64,000 nucleotides of DNA, from contig JAKQIT010000111.1 of NCBI GenBank assembly GCA_029556915.1, positions 159,105-223,104 of the forward strand. Direction: 5' to 3'. The position numbers and the translations under genes were made by a program. The notes under the pieces were generated by a model, which worked only from the letters and a program-made list of their open reading frames with translations, was not told where the DNA came from and did not search any database. The DNA is from Pseudomonadota bacterium. GTDB taxonomy: Bacteria > Pseudomonadota > Gammaproteobacteria > Burkholderiales > Methylophilaceae. Below, piece after piece: positions 6,531 to 18,217 of the stretch. Numbering within the stretch: the stretch's first letter is position 1; every line of letters begins with the position of its first letter.

Positions 6531-8966
6531 ATGCTAAAAATTCGTTTTTACATCTCTGTTTTGATTGCCTTGCTTATGACGAGCATCAGCACCTATGCTG
6601 CAGATGATATTGTAAAAATTGCCGACAACAGCTACCCATCATTAAGTAATGATGTATCAACAGAAACATTGCAAGACGCCAAGGCAGCTACCGAAACTGC
6701 TGAAAACACTCAAGATGCGGTAATCATTGATGGCGATAAAGTTGATTTTTATTTAGACCGTAAAATTCGCGCTACGGGCAATGCATCTATCCGACAAAAT
6801 GACAAAACTATTTCGGGTGATAGTATCAACTATGATGTGCAAAACGATCAACTAGATGTTAAAGGCAATGCGCAAATCAATGTTGGCAACGCCAAAATCA
6901 CGGGCCCCGCCCTGCAAATGCAGTTGTCGGACGAAACTGGCGAAATGACTGATGCCTCTATCAATTTATACAAGTCCGTCCCAAATGAAAATCAAGGCGT
7001 GCGCATCAGTTCTGAGGCCTTTGCTAAAAGTTTAGGCAGCTTACAAAGTCAGCAAATTGGCGGCGTGAGTTCTTACTCTATTGGCACAAACACAAACCAA
7101 ACACTTGATACTGAAGCTAAACCTTATTCTAGTGAGCCGCATGCTACATCCGCCCGAGGTGATGCAAAAGCAATTTTATTTGAAGGCCAAGACTCAAAAC
7201 GCCTCACAGAAGCGCGCTATACCACTTGCGCAGCAGGTGTAGAAGACTGGTATATTAAAGCCAAAGATTTAGAAATTAATGACTACACTGAATCAGGTGT
7301 AGCAAGAAACGCTTATATTGAATTTAAAGGCGTGCCCATTTTATATTCACCTTGGGTGAGTTTTTCTTTTAATAATCAGCGTAAAACGGGCTTACTTGCG
7401 CCATCATTTGACACCTCGACCAAAACTGGTTTTGGTATCACTATTCCATTTTACTGGAACATTTCTCCCAATATGGATGCAACGTTTGCCACCCGTGCGT
7501 TAAGTAAGCGCGGTGTGCAACTACAAGGGGAATTTAGATACTTACAAGAAAACTTTTCTGGTATAGACAATGTGGAGTTTTTACCTACTGACAACCAAAC
7601 TGGCGAAAACCGCTACTACGCCAATTTAAAGCATCAGCACAACTTGGGGCGCGGCTGGTCTGCTGGCTACAGCCTTGAGAAAGTCTCTGATGACCAATAT
7701 TTTTCTGATCTTTCAACGCGTATCGTCACCACTAGTCGTATTAACTTACCGCAACAATTTAATGTGGACTACGCAGATGAACATTGGCGATTTAACGCTT
7801 TGGCACAAAAGTTTCAAACGCTTGATCTTTCATCGTACCCGTATGAACGATTGCCACAGCTTACCTTAAACGGAAGCCACAACTTCGGTGATTTCAACAC
7901 CAATCTTTATACGCAATTAGTGGCGTTTGACACTAACAACCAAGCTCCTGTCACGGTAACGGGGACGCGCTTTACTGTGTTTCCAAGTATTAGCATGCCT
8001 ATCAATCGCGCTTATGGATTTGTTATCCCTAAAATTGGCATTCACCACACCAACTACAGTTTAAATGACGACCCATACCAACAAAATTCTGCCAGTCGCA
8101 CATTGCCAATTTTTAGTTTAGATGGCGGCCTGTATTTTGATCGCGATTTTAAAATAGCTAGGCGTGGTTACTCTCAAACACTTGAGCCTAGAGTTTTTTA
8201 CACGTACATTCCTTACTCAAATCAAAGCAAATTGCCTGTATTTGACACCAGCGAGTCAGACTTGAACTTCAGTTCTTTATTTAGCGAAAACCAATACTCC
8301 GGTAATGACCGTATCAATAATGCTAACCAAGTTAGCCTGTCGTTAACCACCCGCTTAATTGAATCAAGTACGGGCACCCAGCGTTTGTCAGCATCAATTG
8401 GGCAGCGCTACTACTTTGCTGACCAAAAAGTGGGCTTACCTGGTGCAACTTTACGCGACAACAACAGTTCTGACATTATTGCAGGCCTAACCACCAACCT
8501 TAAAACCAGCTGGAATTTAGATGCTTTTTGGCAATACAATACCGACGATTCAAAATCAATGCGCACCACCGTGATGAGTCGCTATAACCCAGAGCCCGGC
8601 AAAGCACTCAATTTAAGCTATAGTTATAGACGTGACTCTATTGACCAATTTGATGTTTCAGCGCAATGGCCACTCAAAAATGGCTGGTATGGTGTTGGCC
8701 GTATCAACTATTCACTCCGCGAAAAACAACTGATTGAAAGCATTGCTGGGCTAGAATACAATGCGGGCTGTTGGCAGGCACGCGCCGTATTGCAACGAAT
8801 AGAAACCGCGACTGCTGATGCCAACTATAACTTCTTATTTCAGTTAGAGTTAGGCGGGCTGGCTTCAATCGGTAATAACCCGCTTGCTGTGATTAAGCGT
8901 AGCGTTCCTGGATATGTCAGCACTGGGCTGATTCCTGACACTTATCAACAACCTTATTACGAGTAA
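6531..8966 (+). CDS. lptD: LPS-assembly outer-membrane protein LptD
   Basis: An 811-residue protein with a signal peptide (cleavage near STYA-ADD), an N-terminal OstA/LptA-like beta-jellyroll (about 60-170) and a large C-terminal barrel domain. It inserts LPS into the outer leaflet together with LptE (encoded at 16128). Only two cysteines remain after the signal peptide, C233 in YTTCAAGVEDW and C747 in GCWQAR. They match the positions of the essential inter-domain disulfide in E. coli, so this protein can form one such bond instead of two. First gene of lptD-surA-pdxA-ksgA, the standard order. A TATAAT lies at 6418-6423, but no good -35 box accompanies it. Confidence 0.95.
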   Translation: MLKIRFYISVLIALLMTSISTYAADDIVKIADNSYPSLSNDVSTETLQDAKAATETAENTQDAVIIDGDKVDFYLDRKIRATGNASIRQNDKTISGDSINYDVQNDQLDVKGNAQINVGNAKITGPALQMQLSDETGEMTDASINLYKSVPNENQGVRISSEAFAKSLGSLQSQQIGGVSSYSIGTNTNQTLDTEAKPYSSEPHATSARGDAKAILFEGQDSKRLTEARYTTCAAGVEDWYIKAKDLEINDYTESGVARNAYIEFKGVPILYSPWVSFSFNNQRKTGLLAPSFDTSTKTGFGITIPFYWNISPNMDATFATRALSKRGVQLQGEFRYLQENFSGIDNVEFLPTDNQTGENRYYANLKHQHNLGRGWSAGYSLEKVSDDQYFSDLSTRIVTTSRINLPQQFNVDYADEHWRFNALAQKFQTLDLSSYPYERLPQLTLNGSHNFGDFNTNLYTQLVAFDTNNQAPVTVTGTRFTVFPSISMPINRAYGFVIPKIGIHHTNYSLNDDPYQQNSASRTLPIFSLDGGLYFDRDFKIARRGYSQTLEPRVFYTYIPYSNQSKLPVFDTSESDLNFSSLFSENQYSGNDRINNANQVSLSLTTRLIESSTGTQRLSASIGQRYYFADQKVGLPGATLRDNNSSDIIAGLTTNLKTSWNLDAFWQYNTDDSKSMRTTVMSRYNPEPGKALNLSYSYRRDSIDQFDVSAQWPLKNGWYGVGRINYSLREKQLIESIAGLEYNAGCWQARAVLQRIETATADANYNFLFQLELGGLASIGNNPLAVIKRSVPGYVSTGLIPDTYQQPYYE

Positions 8967-8968
8967 TT

Positions 8969-10291
8969 ATGTTGCTAATTTTTTTACACCAAATCAAAAA
9001 ATATCTCACCTCACTAACTTTGATGATACTGATGGCGTGCACTCTTAATGCGCGCGCAGCAGATGTGCACAAAATGGATCGTATTGTTGCTGTCGTTGAT
9101 CAAACTGTGATTACTGAGCGCGAGCTTGAAGGCCGTATCGCAACCGTATCCGCACAAATTAAAAAGCAAGGCACAGAAATGCCTGAAGAAAGCATTTTGC
9201 GTAAACAAATTTTAGAGCGTTTAATTTCTGATACTTTGCAAATTCAATACGCAGCACAAACTGGCTTGCGTGTTGATGATGCACAATTAGATAAAACCAT
9301 CGAGCGTATTGCTGAGCAAAATCAGCTCACCCTGACTGAGTTTAGTGAAGCTTTGGCCAGAGATGGTATTAGCATGCGCAAATTTAGATCTGACATTCGT
9401 AGCGAAATCACCATTGCCCGCTTACGCGAACGTGAGGTGGACGGTCGTGTCAATGTAACAGAGTCAGAAGTTGATAATTACTTGACTACCCAAGCCGCTG
9501 CAGGCACCAGTCAAGATGAGTTTGAAATTTCGCACATTCTCATCCGCACACCCCAAGATGGTACGCCAGAAGACATACAAAAGGCCCAAGCTAAAGTGGA
9601 TGATGCAATGAAGGCGCTTAATTCTGGCGCAAGTTTTGCCAAAGTTTCTGCAAGCTATTCTGATGCGCCCAACGCACTAGAAGGTGGTAATTTAGGCTGG
9701 AAACAAGGTGCTCAAATGCCTAATATATTTTTAGAGACGCTAAACAGCATGCAAATTGGTGGATTCTCAGAACCTATTCGCAGCCCTAACGGCTTTCATA
9801 TCCTTAAGCTCACAAACAAGCGTGGCGGCAATTCGCCTTTGGTGGTGCAGCAAACACACGCAAGACATATTTTAATTAAGATTACTGAAATTATGTCTGA
9901 AAAAGATGCAAAAACAAAAATGGATCATTTGAAAGATCGATTAGATAATGGGGAGAAATTTGAAGCGTTAGCGCGCCAATTCTCTGAAGATGGTAGCGCT
10001 TCAAATGGTGGCGATTTAAATTGGGTCAACCCTGGGGATACTGTGCCACAGTTTGAAAAAGCCATGAATGAACTGAAAGAAAATGAAATCAGTGCACCTA
10101 TACGCACGCAATTTGGCTGGCATATTATCCAAGTGATTGAGCGTCGCGGACAAGATATGACCAAAGAAGCCGCCCGCGTTAAGGCGCGCCAAGAAATCCG
10201 CGCCCGTAAAGCCGACGAAGCCTACCAAGATTGGATTAGAGAATTACGTGACCGCGCTTATGTGGAATTAAGACTCGAAGATCAGTTTTGA
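8969..10291 (+). CDS. surA: Periplasmic chaperone/peptidyl-prolyl isomerase SurA
   Basis: A 440-residue exported chaperone that escorts unfolded outer-membrane proteins, including LptD, to the BAM complex. The signal peptide ends around NARA-ADV. The SurA N-terminal chaperone domain (about 35-165, DRIVAVVDQTVITERELEGR) is followed by two parvulin domains. Each parvulin starts with a histidine-containing strand (EISHILIRT near 190 and ARHILIKI near 300) and holds the GG(N/D)L(G/N)W motif. Length and domain order are standard. It begins 2 bp after the lptD stop, so expression is coupled to its main client. Confidence 0.95.
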   Translation: MLLIFLHQIKKYLTSLTLMILMACTLNARAADVHKMDRIVAVVDQTVITERELEGRIATVSAQIKKQGTEMPEESILRKQILERLISDTLQIQYAAQTGLRVDDAQLDKTIERIAEQNQLTLTEFSEALARDGISMRKFRSDIRSEITIARLREREVDGRVNVTESEVDNYLTTQAAAGTSQDEFEISHILIRTPQDGTPEDIQKAQAKVDDAMKALNSGASFAKVSASYSDAPNALEGGNLGWKQGAQMPNIFLETLNSMQIGGFSEPIRSPNGFHILKLTNKRGGNSPLVVQQTHARHILIKITEIMSEKDAKTKMDHLKDRLDNGEKFEALARQFSEDGSASNGGDLNWVNPGDTVPQFEKAMNELKENEISAPIRTQFGWHIIQVIERRGQDMTKEAARVKARQEIRARKADEAYQDWIRELRDRAYVELRLEDQF

Positions 10292-10302
10292 TTATTTAAC
10301 TT

Positions 10303-11283
10303 GTGAATGCCACATTACCTAAAATAGCGATTACCGCTGGCGAGCCCGCAGGCATCGGGCTAGATTTATGCGTGATGTTGGCGCAACATCCGATTGCCGC
10401 CAAAATCACTGTGATTGGCGACCAGTATGCGCTGCAAAATCGCGCGCAAGCAATCAAATTACCACTCAATATTTGTGCAGATGAAGTACCTCATCTTGGC
10501 AATGGTGGCCTGCAAGTGATGCACCAACCACTTGCTGAACCTACACTTGCTGGCACGCTCAACGCAAACAACAGCCAATATGTACTCAACACACTCATCA
10601 CCGCAACAAAAGGCTGCCAAAACGGCACATTTGATGCGATGGTCACAGCACCCGTGCATAAAGGCATTATTAATGATGCAAGCATCGCATTTACTGGTCA
10701 CACTGAATTTTTAGCTGAGCTCACCAACACGCCACAAGTGGTAATGATGTTAGTCGGCGGCGGCATGCGCGTTGCGCTGGCGACCACACACTTAGCTTTA
10801 AAAGACGTCCCCGCCGCGATTACGCCAGCCAACCTAGAAACCACCCTGCGCATTTTGCACACCGATTTAGTGCAAAAGTTTGGCATTGCGCAACCTAAAA
10901 TTTTTGTGGCTGGCCTCAACCCGCACGCTGGTGAAGGTGGCTATCTGGGTATGGAAGAAGTTGAAACTATCAACCCCGTGCTAGATAAATTGCGCGCTGA
11001 GGGCTTGAATTTAACCGGCGCACTTCCAGCCGATACGATGTTCTCCGCCAAAAACTTAGCGCAAGCAGATGCTTTTTTATGCATGTATCATGACCAAGGC
11101 TTGCCTGTACTGAAACACGCCAGCTTTGGCGAAGGCGTGAACGTCACCCTAGGTTTGCCAATTATTCGCACCTCGGTTGACCACGGCACAGCATTGGATT
11201 TAGCAGGGTCGGGCAAAGCCGAAATTGGCAGCTTATTAGCCGCCATTCAACTAGCGATTGAATTAGCGAAAACAAAAAAATAA
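10303..11283 (+). CDS. pdxA: 4-hydroxythreonine-4-phosphate dehydrogenase PdxA
   Basis: A 326-residue NAD-dependent metal enzyme that oxidises 4-phosphohydroxy-threonine in the DXP-dependent vitamin B6 pathway. Conserved stretches: AGEPAGIGLDL at the N-terminus, TAPVHKGIINDA and FTGHTEFLAE (metal/substrate), CMYHDQGLPVLK, and the C-terminal TSVDHGTALDLAGSGKA. The initiation codon is GTG at 10303, 11 bp after the surA stop; no in-frame ATG lies near it. The surA-pdxA-ksgA order is widespread in proteobacteria. Confidence 0.95.
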   Translation: MNATLPKIAITAGEPAGIGLDLCVMLAQHPIAAKITVIGDQYALQNRAQAIKLPLNICADEVPHLGNGGLQVMHQPLAEPTLAGTLNANNSQYVLNTLITATKGCQNGTFDAMVTAPVHKGIINDASIAFTGHTEFLAELTNTPQVVMMLVGGGMRVALATTHLALKDVPAAITPANLETTLRILHTDLVQKFGIAQPKIFVAGLNPHAGEGGYLGMEEVETINPVLDKLRAEGLNLTGALPADTMFSAKNLAQADAFLCMYHDQGLPVLKHASFGEGVNVTLGLPIIRTSVDHGTALDLAGSGKAEIGSLLAAIQLAIELAKTKK

Positions 11284-11286
11284 ACG

Positions 11287-12183
11287 ATGAAACACGCCGC
11301 TAAAAAGAGATTTGGCCAAAACTTTCTCACCGACCAAGCGATTATCCAATCGCTGGTGGATGCAATTAACCCGCAACCCGCTGATTTAATGGTAGAAATT
11401 GGCCCAGGCTTAGGTGCTTTAACCAAGCCCTTACTGCAAAAACTTAATCACCTGCATGCGGTGGAAATTGACCGCGACATTATTGAATGGATGCAAAAAG
11501 CTTATCCTACACAAAAAATCACCATTCACAATTCAGACGTGCTGAAATTTGATTTTTCCACCTTAGCTAAAATTTCTTCATCTTTGGTGATGGATGCTAG
11601 GCAGCAAGGCGGAGGTGAGGAGATAGTACACAAAGTACAGCGAAGAGGCGACAACGAAGCTAACAACGCAGACGCGCCAAAGATGGGGAAATTACGTGTT
11701 GTAGGAAACCTTCCCTACAACATTTCTTCGCCCATTCTGTTTCATTTGTTAGAAAATACGACTCAAATTATCGACATGCACTTTATGCTGCAAAAAGAAG
11801 TCGTTGAACGCATGGTGGCCGCACCCTCCACGCCAGACTATGGCCGCCTTTCAGTGATGTTGCAATATAAATTGCAAATGGATTATTTAATTACCGTGCC
11901 GCCAGAAGCCTTTGACCCGGCGCCAAAAGTGGAGTCTGCCTTTGTGCGCTGCGTGCCATACGCAATTTTGCCTTTTGTGGCTAAAGATGAAGTGCTTTTT
12001 GCCAAAGTGGTGCAAGCAGCTTTTGGGCAACGTCGCAAAACCTTGCGCAACACCTTAAAAGGCATGTTGGATGACGATGGTTTTGCACAATTAGCGATTG
12101 ATTCACAACTGCGCGCCGAAAATTTAAGCGTACAAAATTTTGTACAAATTGCTAATTTTTTAATCGCTAAAAACAGTCATTAA
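11287..12183 (+). CDS. ksgA: 16S rRNA dimethyladenosine transferase KsgA (RsmA) with in-frame insertion
   Basis: A 298-residue methyltransferase that dimethylates two adjacent adenines in the 3'-terminal helix of 16S rRNA, a late quality step in 30S assembly. The N-terminal KKRFGQNFLTD, the SAM-binding VEIGPGLGALTKPLL and the catalytic VVGNLPYNISSPILFHL are all intact. It is about 25 residues longer than usual. The extra is a charged, low-hydrophobicity stretch at roughly residues 98-133, between the strand VLKFDFS and the NLPYN motif, encoded by DNA with terminal inverted repeats (see 11579-11685). The gene reads through without stop or frameshift and all catalytic motifs are present, so the enzyme is probably functional. 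Confidence 0.95.
   Translation: MKHAAKKRFGQNFLTDQAIIQSLVDAINPQPADLMVEIGPGLGALTKPLLQKLNHLHAVEIDRDIIEWMQKAYPTQKITIHNSDVLKFDFSTLAKISSSLVMDARQQGGGEEIVHKVQRRGDNEANNADAPKMGKLRVVGNLPYNISSPILFHLLENTTQIIDMHFMLQKEVVERMVAAPSTPDYGRLSVMLQYKLQMDYLITVPPEAFDPAPKVESAFVRCVPYAILPFVAKDEVLFAKVVQAAFGQRRKTLRNTLKGMLDDDGFAQLAIDSQLRAENLSVQNFVQIANFLIAKNSH
11579..11685. repeat. Palindrome-ended insertion element inside ksgA
   Basis: About 107 bp bounded by CATCTTTGG at the left and its exact reverse complement CCAAAGATG at the right. The next base mismatches and then the match resumes, CATCTTTGGtG against CATCTTTGGcG. Near the centre GTAC-ACAAA-GTAC gives a small hairpin. It coincides exactly with the residues that make this KsgA longer than its family. 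It keeps the frame and has no stop codon. This resembles in principle the in-frame palindromic elements known from Rickettsia genes, but the sequence is unrelated as far as I can tell. No second copy was seen in this window. Confidence 0.7.
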
Positions 12184-12208
12184 ATAAATACTTAAATTGC
12201 ACTAACAT

Positions 12209-12280
12209 TGCCCGTGAAAAAATAATCGGCCTGCAAGCCAGTATCCATGCGGCTTCCAGAGCATCAAAAAGAAGATATGT
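12209..12280 (-). repeat. Dispersed intergenic palindrome, copy 2
   Basis: Core GGCCTGCAAGCC, loop AGTATCCATGC, GGCTTCCAGAGC, between ksgA and adk, which are on the same strand. The CTCGGG-type tail (here degraded, GCCCGTGA) lies on the left, and the core is inverted relative to that tail compared with most copies. The rest of 12184-12399 holds the adk promoter. Confidence 0.8.
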
Positions 12281-12356
12281 TAAAAATGTGCATTTTTAAC
12301 ATAAAAATATAGCCCCAAACGGGTACCATTTTTGAAAAATTTGCGTCTGCAACTTC

Positions 12357-12365
12357 TGCTATAAT
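12357..12365 (+). promoter_or_regulatory. Extended -10 promoter of adk
   Basis: TGCTATAAT fits the extended -10 pattern TGnTATAAT. No strong -35 box is present at the right distance, which is normal for extended -10 promoters. It would start transcription about 28 bp before the adk ATG, leaving room for the AAGGAAAT ribosome-binding site. Confidence 0.55.
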
Positions 12366-12390
12366 TATTGCCAACAAACTTCAAACTTAA

Positions 12391-13053
<663 letters not shown>

Positions 13054-13063
13054 TTTATAAAAA

Positions 13064-13552
13064 GTGGCCGAGTATCTTACGAAGTTAATGGATTTTTTAG
13101 ATAGCCTAAGTTGGTATCACTACCTCGGGCTTTTCGTCATATTTGCGTTTATATTTGGCAAAAAGAAAGTTATTGATTTTGAAGCAAAATTATTTGCTGA
13201 AGACTCCAATGAAATATCAGGCGAGCTTGAAATCGAAAAATTTGAAAATGAAAGCTTAAAAGCCAAACTGAAACTTGATTCCATTAAGAAAATATACGAT
13301 AACAAGATTGAAATAATTATTCATAATCAACGTGTTAGTGCCTTTATTATTGCAGAAAATGGCACAAGAGTGGAAATCAGCTATCCAACTTTACCTACGG
13401 GCAAGTCCAGCCAATATAGACCCGACAATGCACGCAAATGGAATCGTGTGGAATTACCATTACCAGATGACTTAAAAGTTGAAAATAATCAGCGCATTGA
13501 AATAAAAGTTGATGGCAAAGTATTCGCGCATGGCATTTTATTAAAAGATTGA
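13064..13552 (+). CDS. Unknown single-pass membrane protein
   Basis: A protein of up to 162 residues, from a GTG at 13064; an ATG at 13088 is the alternative. It has one hydrophobic helix near residues 17-33, followed by a lysine- and glutamate-rich stretch with coiled-coil character and a beta-rich C-terminal part. No recognised family. It starts 10 bp after adk and ends 67 bp before leuS, so it may be the tail of the adk transcript. The adk-leuS neighbourhood gives no hint of a role. Confidence 0.55.
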   Translation: MAEYLTKLMDFLDSLSWYHYLGLFVIFAFIFGKKKVIDFEAKLFAEDSNEISGELEIEKFENESLKAKLKLDSIKKIYDNKIEIIIHNQRVSAFIIAENGTRVEISYPTLPTGKSSQYRPDNARKWNRVELPLPDDLKVENNQRIEIKVDGKVFAHGILLKD

Positions 13553-13553
13553 T

Positions 13554-13581
13554 TTAACGCGCGCAATCCTACAAGGTATAA

Positions 13582-13582
<1 letters not shown>
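13554..13582 (+). promoter_or_regulatory. Likely leuS promoter
   Basis: TTAACG at 13554-13559 and TATAAT at 13577-13582 are separated by 17 bp, a good sigma-70 spacing with a perfect -10. The predicted start site is about 13589, giving a leader of only about 30 nt before the leuS ATG. Confidence 0.55.
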
Positions 13583-16061
<2,479 letters not shown>

Positions 16062-16127
16062 TTTATAAATTAGTTAGGCTATCAATTGGTTGGGTTAAGT
16101 AAGCACGCTCACATTAGGATAAACAAC

Positions 16128-16628
16128 ATGAAAAAATTTGCACGTTTTAATTTTGTTAGCATTTTTTTGCTTTGCACCACGCTTGCAGCTTGCGGCTTTC
16201 AACTGCGCGGTGTGGCTAATTTATCGTTTAAAACCATTTTTGTGCAAGGTAATACGCTGAGCATTTCAAGAGAGCTAAATCAATCATTTAAAACCAATGG
16301 CATTCAGGTAGTCAATAAGGTTGAAGATGCTGAATTATTATTAGAACTGCTTGATGAAGCCAATGAAAAGCGCATTTTGTCACTCAGTGGCGGTGGTGTG
16401 GTGCGTGAATACGAACTCAATTACCGCATCAGCTACAGAACGCGTGACCCTGCCAGCGAAACTTGGAGCACACCGCAACTTGTGCAAAGTCGCCGTGATT
16501 TTTCATATAACGATAACGCCTTGCTTGGCAAGTTAGACGAAGAAAACAAGCTGAATACCGATATGCGCAATGATGCCATTCGCGAAATCATGCGCAGGCT
16601 ATCAGCCATCAAAGTCACACCTAAATAG
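16128..16628 (+). CDS. lptE: LPS-assembly lipoprotein LptE
   Basis: A 166-residue outer-membrane lipoprotein that plugs the LptD barrel and helps insert LPS. The signal peptide ends in the lipobox LAAC, followed by GFQLRG, the hallmark start of mature LptE. The frame is open upstream to 16086, but the ATG at 16128 has AGGA at the right distance and gives a clean lipoprotein signal. It sits between leuS and holA, the standard position. Its partner LptD is encoded 7 kb upstream. Confidence 0.9.
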   Translation: MKKFARFNFVSIFLLCTTLAACGFQLRGVANLSFKTIFVQGNTLSISRELNQSFKTNGIQVVNKVEDAELLLELLDEANEKRILSLSGGGVVREYELNYRISYRTRDPASETWSTPQLVQSRRDFSYNDNALLGKLDEENKLNTDMRNDAIREIMRRLSAIKVTPK

Positions 16629-16631
16629 GCC

Positions 16632-17669
16632 ATGCAGCTAGCGCAGGCGCAACTTGAAAAACATTTAAGTCAAGGCTTAAAGCCACTGTACGTGCTGGTG
16701 GGCGATGAGCCGCTAGCCCAGCGTGAATGCTTAGATGCCATCCGCGCCGCAGCCCGCACGCAAGGCCTCGCCTCTAGCGGCGGGCAAATAGTAGTTGAGC
16801 GTAACAGCTTAACCGTTGAGCGTAATTTTAATTGGCAGCAAATCGAAGCTTACGGTCAATCCATCTCGCTTTTTGCCAGTTTGCGTTTACTTGAAATTAA
16901 CATCCCCAATGGCAAACCGGGTGTGGATGGTGGCAAAGCGCTGCAAGCCCTAACCAGCAAACCACTCCCCGACACCACTACGATTATTATTTTGCCTAAG
17001 CTAGAGCGCGAAGCCAAAAACAGTGCATGGTTTAGCGCGCTTGAGCAACATGCTATTGTGATAGCTAATGATGAAGTGAGCGCAGCTAATTTACCTAAAT
17101 GGATTGCAAACAGGCTCGCCCAGCAAGGCCAACAAGCCAGCCCACAAACGCTTGATTTTTTAGCTAACCAAGTGGAAGGTAACTTGCTTGCCGCTAACCA
17201 AGAAGTGCAAAAACTCGGCCTACTTTACCCGCAAAGCGAGCTCACCGACGAGGCCGTGCGCGAAGCGGTGCTCAATGTATCGCGCTTTGATGCTTTTCAA
17301 CTGGGCGAAGCTGTACTTTTGGGCGATGCTGCCCGCACCGCCCGCATTTTGCAAGGCCTGCAAGATGAAGGCGAAAACCCAGTAGCAGTAATGAGCCCGC
17401 TCATGTGGGTGCTGCGGCCTTTAGTGCGCGTAAAACAAGCCGAAGCGCGCGGTGAGAACATACAAACTGCCATGACCAACGCCCGCATTTTTGGCGACAA
17501 ACAAGCCCTCACCAAACGCGCCTTGGCAAGGTTAAGCCTGCGTCAACTTGAGGCCGCTTTACAAAAACTCGCCGATATTGATAAAACCGCCAAAGGCGTG
17601 ATGCTGGGCGACGCTTGGCTGGAAATTTCGCGACTTTGTTTTGGGCTAGCGAAGGTGCGCAGACCATAA
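16632..17669 (+). CDS. holA: DNA polymerase III delta subunit HolA
   Basis: A 345-residue subunit of the clamp loader, the arm that opens the beta sliding clamp. The N-terminal KPLYVLVGDEPLAQRE is the family's AAA+-like start, with LLEINIPNGKPG and the C-terminal collar helices (FDAFQLGEAVLLGDAART, VMSPLMWVLRPLVRVKQ) typical of HolA. It lacks a working Walker A motif, as normal for delta. It begins 3 bp after lptE and is the last gene before a dispersed repeat. Confidence 0.93.
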   Translation: MQLAQAQLEKHLSQGLKPLYVLVGDEPLAQRECLDAIRAAARTQGLASSGGQIVVERNSLTVERNFNWQQIEAYGQSISLFASLRLLEINIPNGKPGVDGGKALQALTSKPLPDTTTIIILPKLEREAKNSAWFSALEQHAIVIANDEVSAANLPKWIANRLAQQGQQASPQTLDFLANQVEGNLLAANQEVQKLGLLYPQSELTDEAVREAVLNVSRFDAFQLGEAVLLGDAARTARILQGLQDEGENPVAVMSPLMWVLRPLVRVKQAEARGENIQTAMTNARIFGDKQALTKRALARLSLRQLEAALQKLADIDKTAKGVMLGDAWLEISRLCFGLAKVRRP

Positions 17670-17714
17670 TTTTACAAATAGAAATTGTTAAAATTTTAAG
17701 CAAATTTCCCACCT

Positions 17715-17790
17715 AATCATTTCACCACCCCGCCAAGCCAGTCTGGATGCGGATTCCAGAGGCATAAAAATCTCTCGGGGGATTTTTTGC
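17715..17790 (+). repeat. Dispersed intergenic palindrome, copy 3
   Basis: ATCATTTCACCACCCCGCCAAGCC-type left part, loop AGTCTGGATGC, right arm GGATTCCAGAGG, then the tail CTCTCGGGGGAT. First of five copies (3-7) sharing the left flank TCATTTCACC. It separates the holA operon from the ccdAB operon. Confidence 0.85.
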
Positions 17791-17900
17791 GCTATTTAGC
17801 GATTAAATTGCAATAAATAACGGCCACTAAATGTGCTGTTACACCTCCTCTAAAAATTCGAGCGTTGTGCATATTTTTCTAAATCCTCAATAGCATTGAC

Positions 17901-17943
17901 GCGCACTTTCAATGCGCATACAATTTGCGCATCGCTCTATAAT
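17901..17943 (+). promoter_or_regulatory. ccdAB promoter with three 13-bp direct repeats
   Basis: GCGCA recurs at 17901, 17914 and 17927, an exact 13-bp period, each followed by similar AT-rich bases. The middle copy sits in the palindrome ATGCGCAT. A perfect TATAAT follows at 17938-17943, and AAAAGGAA precedes the ccdA ATG at 17961. Toxin-antitoxin operons of this type are repressed by the antitoxin-toxin complex binding repeated sites at the promoter, so this is the probable operator. Confidence 0.5.
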
Positions 17944-17960
17944 TGAGAAAAGGAATAATA

Positions 17961-18206
17961 ATGCAAGTTATTTATGAAACCCAAGCGCCCAAACGCGCCA
18001 CTAATTTAAGCGTGAATAGCGATTTACTCAATAAAGCACGTGCGCTTAATATCAATTTATCGGCTACTTTAGAAGAGAGTCTTATCGCTGTTATAAAGAC
18101 CAAGCAACAAGAAGCTTGGCTTGCGCAAAACAAGCAAGCGATAGAAGCCTATAACCAGCTAGTGGATGAACAAGGTACGTTTTCTGATACCTTACGTGTG
18201 TTTTAA
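17961..18206 (+). CDS. ccdA: CcdA-type antitoxin
   Basis: An 81-residue antitoxin. The N-terminal half (KRATNLSVNSDLLNKARALNINLSATLEESL) has the ribbon-helix-helix pattern used for DNA binding. The C-terminal part ending YNQLVDEQGTFSDTLRVF resembles the toxin-binding tail of CcdA. The frame opens at a TTG at 17943, but the ATG at 17961 has a strong AAAAGGAA site. The ccdB toxin starts 11 bp later. It would both neutralise CcdB and repress its own promoter. Confidence 0.85.
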   Translation: MQVIYETQAPKRATNLSVNSDLLNKARALNINLSATLEESLIAVIKTKQQEAWLAQNKQAIEAYNQLVDEQGTFSDTLRVF

Positions 18207-18217
18207 GAACCCTTTAA

